A stretch of DNA of 64,000 nt, taken from Leucobacter tardus. Its GTDB lineage: Bacteria > Actinomycetota > Actinomycetes > Actinomycetales > Microbacteriaceae. Below the pieces are notes generated by a model. The model ran no database searches. It was not told where the DNA came from and worked only from the letters and a program-made list of their open reading frames with translations. Positions 60,584-64,000 of this stretch are shown here, one piece after another (positions within the stretch are counted from its first letter, which is position 1; each line of letters starts with the position of its first letter). The stretch lies in the NCBI RefSeq assembly GCF_017583045.1, contig NZ_JAGFBF010000005.1, positions 496,001 to 560,000 on the forward strand, read 5' to 3'. The position numbers and the translations under genes are program-made.

Positions 60584-61311
60584 GCGCATCGGTCGACGAG
60601 TTGGAGACGATCGCGAACGCTCTGTCCGAGCGGCTCGCAGCGATCACCAGCGAGTTGGTGCTCCTCACCGATCACGTGACGACGCTGATTCGCGATGTGC
60701 ATCACCGAAGCACCGGCGTGGTGCGCGCCGATCTCACACAGCTCAGCGGGTTTCTGCGGGGCGCTCTCCGTGATTCGGCAGCGATGATGGACGGGATCGG
60801 GATCGCCACGGCGACCGGGTACCTGCAGGATTCGGAGCACTGGCTCGAGTGGTGGAGGCGGGGCCCACGCGGACGGGTCGAGTTCGTGGTCCACAGTCTG
60901 AACCCTGAACAAGACGTGTTCTACGACTACGAGTCGCGCCCCTGGTTCGCCCGCCCAATCAGCGAACGGCGCACCATCGTCACGGGCCCCTACGTCGACA
61001 TGGGCGGCACCAACGCCTACACGCTGACGATCGCGGTGCCCATCGAGGTCGCCGGCCGGATCGTCGGGGTCGCCGGCGCCGACGTCATCGCCTCTCGGTT
61101 CGAGCGGTATCTCGTCCGCGGCCAGCACCCCGGGCCCCTTCCGCTCCCGCGTGTGCTCGTCAACGGAGCGGGCCGCGTGATCGCCTCCACTTCCGCCGAG
61201 CATCCTCCGGGCACGCTCTTCCCGGAGACCACACTCGACATCGCCGCGTCGACCGCAGTGGCGCACGGTGCACCCCCGGAGGATCCGTGGCGACTCCTTC
61301 ACCTCCGCTAA
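60580..61311 (+). CDS. Soluble Cache (PDC) sensor-domain protein
   Basis: A 243-residue protein with a helical N-terminus (about 1-60) followed by a PDC/Cache-like fold: QDVFYDYESRPWFARPISER, TIVTGPYVDMGGTNAYTLTI, AVPIEVAGRIVGVAGADVIA, VNGAGRVIAST. Cache domains normally sit outside the membrane in receptors; here there is no signal peptide or membrane helix. A cytoplasmic ligand sensor that modulates the GntR partner is the simplest reading. GTG 60580 overlaps the GntR stop by 4 bp. Confidence 0.75.
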   Translation: MSASVDELETIANALSERLAAITSELVLLTDHVTTLIRDVHHRSTGVVRADLTQLSGFLRGALRDSAAMMDGIGIATATGYLQDSEHWLEWWRRGPRGRVEFVVHSLNPEQDVFYDYESRPWFARPISERRTIVTGPYVDMGGTNAYTLTIAVPIEVAGRIVGVAGADVIASRFERYLVRGQHPGPLPLPRVLVNGAGRVIASTSAEHPPGTLFPETTLDIAASTAVAHGAPPEDPWRLLHLR

Positions 61312-61339
61312 AAGATTTAAAAACACTTTATTGATCTTT
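61311..61339. promoter_or_regulatory. AT-rich inverted repeat before the aldehyde dehydrogenase
   Basis: AAAGAT and ATCTTT arms enclose a 17-bp AT-rich stretch (TTTAAAAACAC...), very unlike the surrounding GC-rich DNA. It probably contains the promoter and an operator of the dehydrogenase-oxidase pair; it begins at the stop of the Cache gene. Confidence 0.5.
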
Positions 61340-61424
61340 GGCGCCGGGGTTGCTGAGGTAGGGATCAGGCCATCGACGATGACGGCCCGCCCCGAATCGG
61401 GCGCACCCGCACAGGAGGAGCACC

Positions 61425-62915
61425 ATGTCCCGCAGGACACCCGCCATTCGCCGCCCCCACTCCCCGCTTCCCGCACCGAACCTGCCGCCTTTCGGGCATT
61501 TCATCGACGGAGCATTCTCCGCCGGATCCGGCACCGAGACTCTGAGCGTCGAGAACCCTGCGACGCAGACGGTCGTCACCGAAGTCGTCGCGGGCACGTC
61601 GGCAGACGTGGACGCCGCGGTCACAGCCGCACGCCACGCACTTCCGGCGTGGGCTGCGACGACCCCGAAGCACCGGTCCGACATGCTCCTCCGGATTGCC
61701 GACACCATCGAGGCACACCACGAGACGCTCGAACAGCTCGAAGCCGCGAACACCGGCAAGCCGGACCCCGTGTCTGCCGACGACATCGCAAGCGCCATCG
61801 ATACCTTCCGGTTCTCCGCGGGAGCCGCGCGCACCCTGACGTCACTTGCCGCAGGTGACTACGCCGAAGGTCACACATCGATGATCCTGCGCGAGCCCGT
61901 CGGCGTGATCGGCGTCATCACTCCGTGGAACTACCCCCTGCTGATGGCAGCGTGGAAGATCGCCCCGATCCTCGCCGCGGGCAACACGCTCGTGCTGAAG
62001 CCGTCGGAGGATACGCCGCTCACCACGCTCAAGCTCGCCGAACTCATCGCGGAGATCCTGCCAGCAGGAGTCTTCAACGTCGTCACCGGCACCGGATCCG
62101 TTGTCGGCCAGGCGATCTCCGAGCATCCCGGTGTCGACCTCGTCGCACTCACCGGCAGCGTGGGCAGCGGCCACAAGGTCGCCGCAGCAGCCGCAACGAC
62201 GCTGAAGCGCGTCCACCTCGAACTCGGCGGCAAAGCGCCCGTCGTCGTGTTCGACGATGCCGACCTCGAAGCCGTCGCTCAGGGCGTGCGGAACGCGGGC
62301 TTCTGGAACTCGGGGCAGGAGTGCGGCGCCGCGTGCCGGGTCCTCGTCCACGAGTCGGTCGCCGACGAACTGACGGAGTTGCTCGTGCGCGAGGTCGCCG
62401 ACATGACCCTCGGCGGGCCGGGAACCGGAGACGACACCGAGATCGGTCCGATGATCTCTCGCAACCACTTCCGGCGTGTGCAGGAGGTCCTGCGTCGGGT
62501 CGCCGACGAGGGCCTCGACATCGCCATCGGCGGTTCCGCCGTCGCCGAAACCGGGTACTTCATCGAACCCACGGTGGTCACCAACGTCCCCGCGGGATCC
62601 TGGATCACCCAGCACGAAGTGTTCGGACCCGTCATCTCGGTCGAAACGTTCTCCACGAGCGAGGAGGCCGTCGAACGCGCCAACGAGACGCCGTACGGGC
62701 TCGCCGCTTCGGTGTGGACGCGAGACGCCGCGCGATCCCTCACCGTGCCCCGCCAACTCGACTTCGGCACCGTCTGGGTGAACTCGCACCTCACGCTCGC
62801 CTGCGAGGTGCCCTGGGGCGGCTTCAAGGGTTCCGGCTACGGCCGCGACCTCTCGCTCTACTCCCTCGAAGACTTCTCCCGCACCAAGCACGTCATGATG
62901 CACCACGGATCCTGA
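61425..62915 (+). CDS. Aldehyde dehydrogenase (aminobutyraldehyde/betaine-aldehyde type)
   Basis: A 496-residue ALDH. Motifs: TPWNYPLLMAAWKIAPILAA (cofactor entry), KPSEDTPLT, LTGSVGSG, base Glu in HLELGGKAP and nucleophile Cys in NSGQECGAACR. It resembles gamma-aminobutyraldehyde dehydrogenases, which are promiscuous. AGGAGGAG precedes ATG 61425. It lies 25 bp before the flavin oxidase, so the pair may oxidise a polyol or lactol stepwise to an acid. Confidence 0.9.
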   Translation: MSRRTPAIRRPHSPLPAPNLPPFGHFIDGAFSAGSGTETLSVENPATQTVVTEVVAGTSADVDAAVTAARHALPAWAATTPKHRSDMLLRIADTIEAHHETLEQLEAANTGKPDPVSADDIASAIDTFRFSAGAARTLTSLAAGDYAEGHTSMILREPVGVIGVITPWNYPLLMAAWKIAPILAAGNTLVLKPSEDTPLTTLKLAELIAEILPAGVFNVVTGTGSVVGQAISEHPGVDLVALTGSVGSGHKVAAAAATTLKRVHLELGGKAPVVVFDDADLEAVAQGVRNAGFWNSGQECGAACRVLVHESVADELTELLVREVADMTLGGPGTGDDTEIGPMISRNHFRRVQEVLRRVADEGLDIAIGGSAVAETGYFIEPTVVTNVPAGSWITQHEVFGPVISVETFSTSEEAVERANETPYGLAASVWTRDAARSLTVPRQLDFGTVWVNSHLTLACEVPWGGFKGSGYGRDLSLYSLEDFSRTKHVMMHHGS

Positions 62916-62940
62916 CCTCTTCAGCGTTGAAGGAACAGCC

Positions 62941-64000
62941 ATGAACAGCACCCACTCGGCCGGACCGGCCGCACCGTTCGACACCCACAAGCCCTGGACC
63001 AACTGGGGCGGCAACCAGACCGCGACCCCGGCCTACACCGTTCACCCCCGCACCGACGATGAAGTCGTCGACACAGTGCGCTTCGCGATTCGCGAGGGCC
63101 TGCAGGTGCGCGTCGTCGGCGCCGGCCACTCATTCACTCCCGTCGTGCAGACCGGCGGGATCCTGCTCGACCTCTCGGCCATCACCGGAATCACCGGCGT
63201 CGATACCGCGCGACGCCGGGTGCGCTTGCGCGGCGGCACCGCGATCCACCAGATCGGCGATCCGCTCTGGGAGCACGGCCTCGCCCTCGTGAACCAGGGT
63301 GACATCGACAAGCAGTCGATCTCGGGCGCGATTGCCACCGGCACCCACGGGTCGGGCAAAGATCTCGGAAGCTTCTCTTCGGCACTGCGCTGGGTGCGGC
63401 TCGTCGACGGCCGCGGCGACATCGTGGAGATCGGCGAGGATCGTCTGCACGAGCTCCGCGCGGCGCAGACCGCCATCGGCACCCTCGGCGTCTTTCTCGA
63501 AGTCGAGCTGCAGGTGGTCGACCGGTACTACCTGCAGGAGCAGATCACCTACCCGACATGGGCGGAGACGAAGGCCACGTGGGACAAGGACATTGCCGAG
63601 AACCGGCACTACTCGTTCCTCTGGTGCCAGGCGGAAGAATCTGCTGCACTCTACGAACTGCCGACGCCCGCCGGCGAAGCGATGTCGGGGCGCAGCTACA
63701 CCAAGCGCTACAACGCGATCGACATGGACCCTGACGAGCGCGGCGTCGACCACACCGAAGGTCAACGGCGGGATCGCTCGTACCGCATCTACCCCGGCGG
63801 CTTCATGCTCCCCTTCCACGAGCTCGAGTACTACGTGCCCGCGGAACGCGGCCTGGAGGCCATCGAGCAGCTGCAGGATCTCATCCTGCACACTCACACC
63901 GACCAGAAGTACCCGATCGAGACACGCTGGGTGAAACAAGACGAGGGGTATATCTCGCCGTTCAGCCACCGCGACACCATGGTGCTCTCCGTCTCGGGCG
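62941..64000 (+). CDS. FAD-linked aldonolactone/alditol oxidase (3' end missing)
   Basis: The first 353 residues of a VAO-type flavoprotein; the gene continues past the right edge. The PCMH FAD domain contains RVVGAGHSFTPV, whose His is the usual site of covalent FAD attachment in gulonolactone and alditol oxidases, and GAIATGTHGSG. The second domain has the D-arabinono-lactone-oxidase pattern (FLWCQAEESAALYELPTPAG, FMLPFHELEYYVPAERGLEA). It oxidises an aldonolactone or a terminal CH-OH, with oxygen or another acceptor. It follows the aldehyde dehydrogenase gene. Confidence 0.87.
   Translation, partial: MNSTHSAGPAAPFDTHKPWTNWGGNQTATPAYTVHPRTDDEVVDTVRFAIREGLQVRVVGAGHSFTPVVQTGGILLDLSAITGITGVDTARRRVRLRGGTAIHQIGDPLWEHGLALVNQGDIDKQSISGAIATGTHGSGKDLGSFSSALRWVRLVDGRGDIVEIGEDRLHELRAAQTAIGTLGVFLEVELQVVDRYYLQEQITYPTWAETKATWDKDIAENRHYSFLWCQAEESAALYELPTPAGEAMSGRSYTKRYNAIDMDPDERGVDHTEGQRRDRSYRIYPGGFMLPFHELEYYVPAERGLEAIEQLQDLILHTHTDQKYPIETRWVKQDEGYISPFSHRDTMVLSVSG

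Noticed and set aside
1-64000. CRISPR arrays, tRNA or rRNA genes, attachment sites
   Set aside because: I saw no regularly spaced repeat array, no tRNA cloverleaf in the gene-free gaps and no rRNA-like stretch; coding density is high throughout.

Overview
The window is high-GC DNA (roughly two-thirds or more G+C by eye) with the gene style of an actinobacterium of the Microbacteriaceae (Leucobacter/Microbacterium type). Supporting signs are a DUF222/HNH 13E12-type gene, a PadR-ABC1 kinase pair, many GTG starts, chains of 4-bp ATGA/GTGA overlaps, actinobacterial lipoprotein signals and DUF4031. I see no rRNA, tRNA, CRISPR array, insertion sequence or prophage. It reads as chromosomal accessory metabolism: transport plus catabolic operons, each with its own regulator.

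Layout, left to right. 1-2551: the start of an NAD(P)-binding protein, an ABC1/UbiB kinase and its PadR-type regulator. 2639-6056: a four-gene osmoprotectant (glycine betaine/choline type) ABC importer with a terminator hairpin. 6427-13645: a catabolic cluster on both sides of a YheO/DauR-like regulator: PfkB kinase, KDPG aldolase-like protein, fold-type III PLP enzyme, MFS transporter, N-acyl-D-amino-acid deacylase-like amidohydrolase and RidA. Together these fit uptake of an N-acetylated 2-amino-2-deoxy-aldonate (N-acetylglucosaminate), then deacetylation, deamination, phosphorylation and cleavage to pyruvate and a triose phosphate. A matched 28-bp motif precedes both the kinase gene and the regulator. 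13653-15448: a DUF1304 membrane protein and a flavin amine oxidase. 15508-20312: a siderophore importer (binding lipoprotein, two FecCD permeases, ATPase) plus a siderophore-interacting reductase behind an IdeR/DtxR-like box. 20322-21739: a TusA-like/YeeE pair for sulfur uptake. 21827-24120: a DUF222-HNH protein and a DHFR-fold reductase.

24136-33767: a dipeptide-type ABC importer (binding protein, two permeases, double ATPase) with a fused CMD/alkylhydroperoxidase protein, facing an FAD/NAD(P)-binding protein and an SDR. 33767-35920: a DUF4031-HD protein, a lipoprotein and a SixA-like phosphatase. 35903-38869: the most unusual gene, one 988-residue chain carrying cytochrome P450, adrenodoxin-reductase-like and flavodoxin modules, divergent from a LysR gene. 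39902-47228: a TRAP importer operon with a CMD protein, a beta-hydroxyacid-type dehydrogenase and an aldehyde dehydrogenase, divergent from an AraC regulator. 47255-48665: an SDR-TetR pair with a nearly perfect 24-bp palindrome upstream.

48691-64000: a large carbohydrate locus. The minus strand carries, in transcription order, a sugar-binding lipoprotein, RbsA-like ATPase, two RbsC-like permeases, FGGY kinase, M29 metallopeptidase, fused dihydroxyacetone-kinase-type DhaK-DhaL and DeoR regulator. The plus strand carries BtpA/SgcQ, a strong two-tier terminator, GntR plus a soluble Cache (PDC) sensor protein, aldehyde dehydrogenase, and an aldonolactone/alditol-oxidase-type flavoprotein that runs off the right edge. 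The substrate of this locus cannot be fixed from sequence alone.
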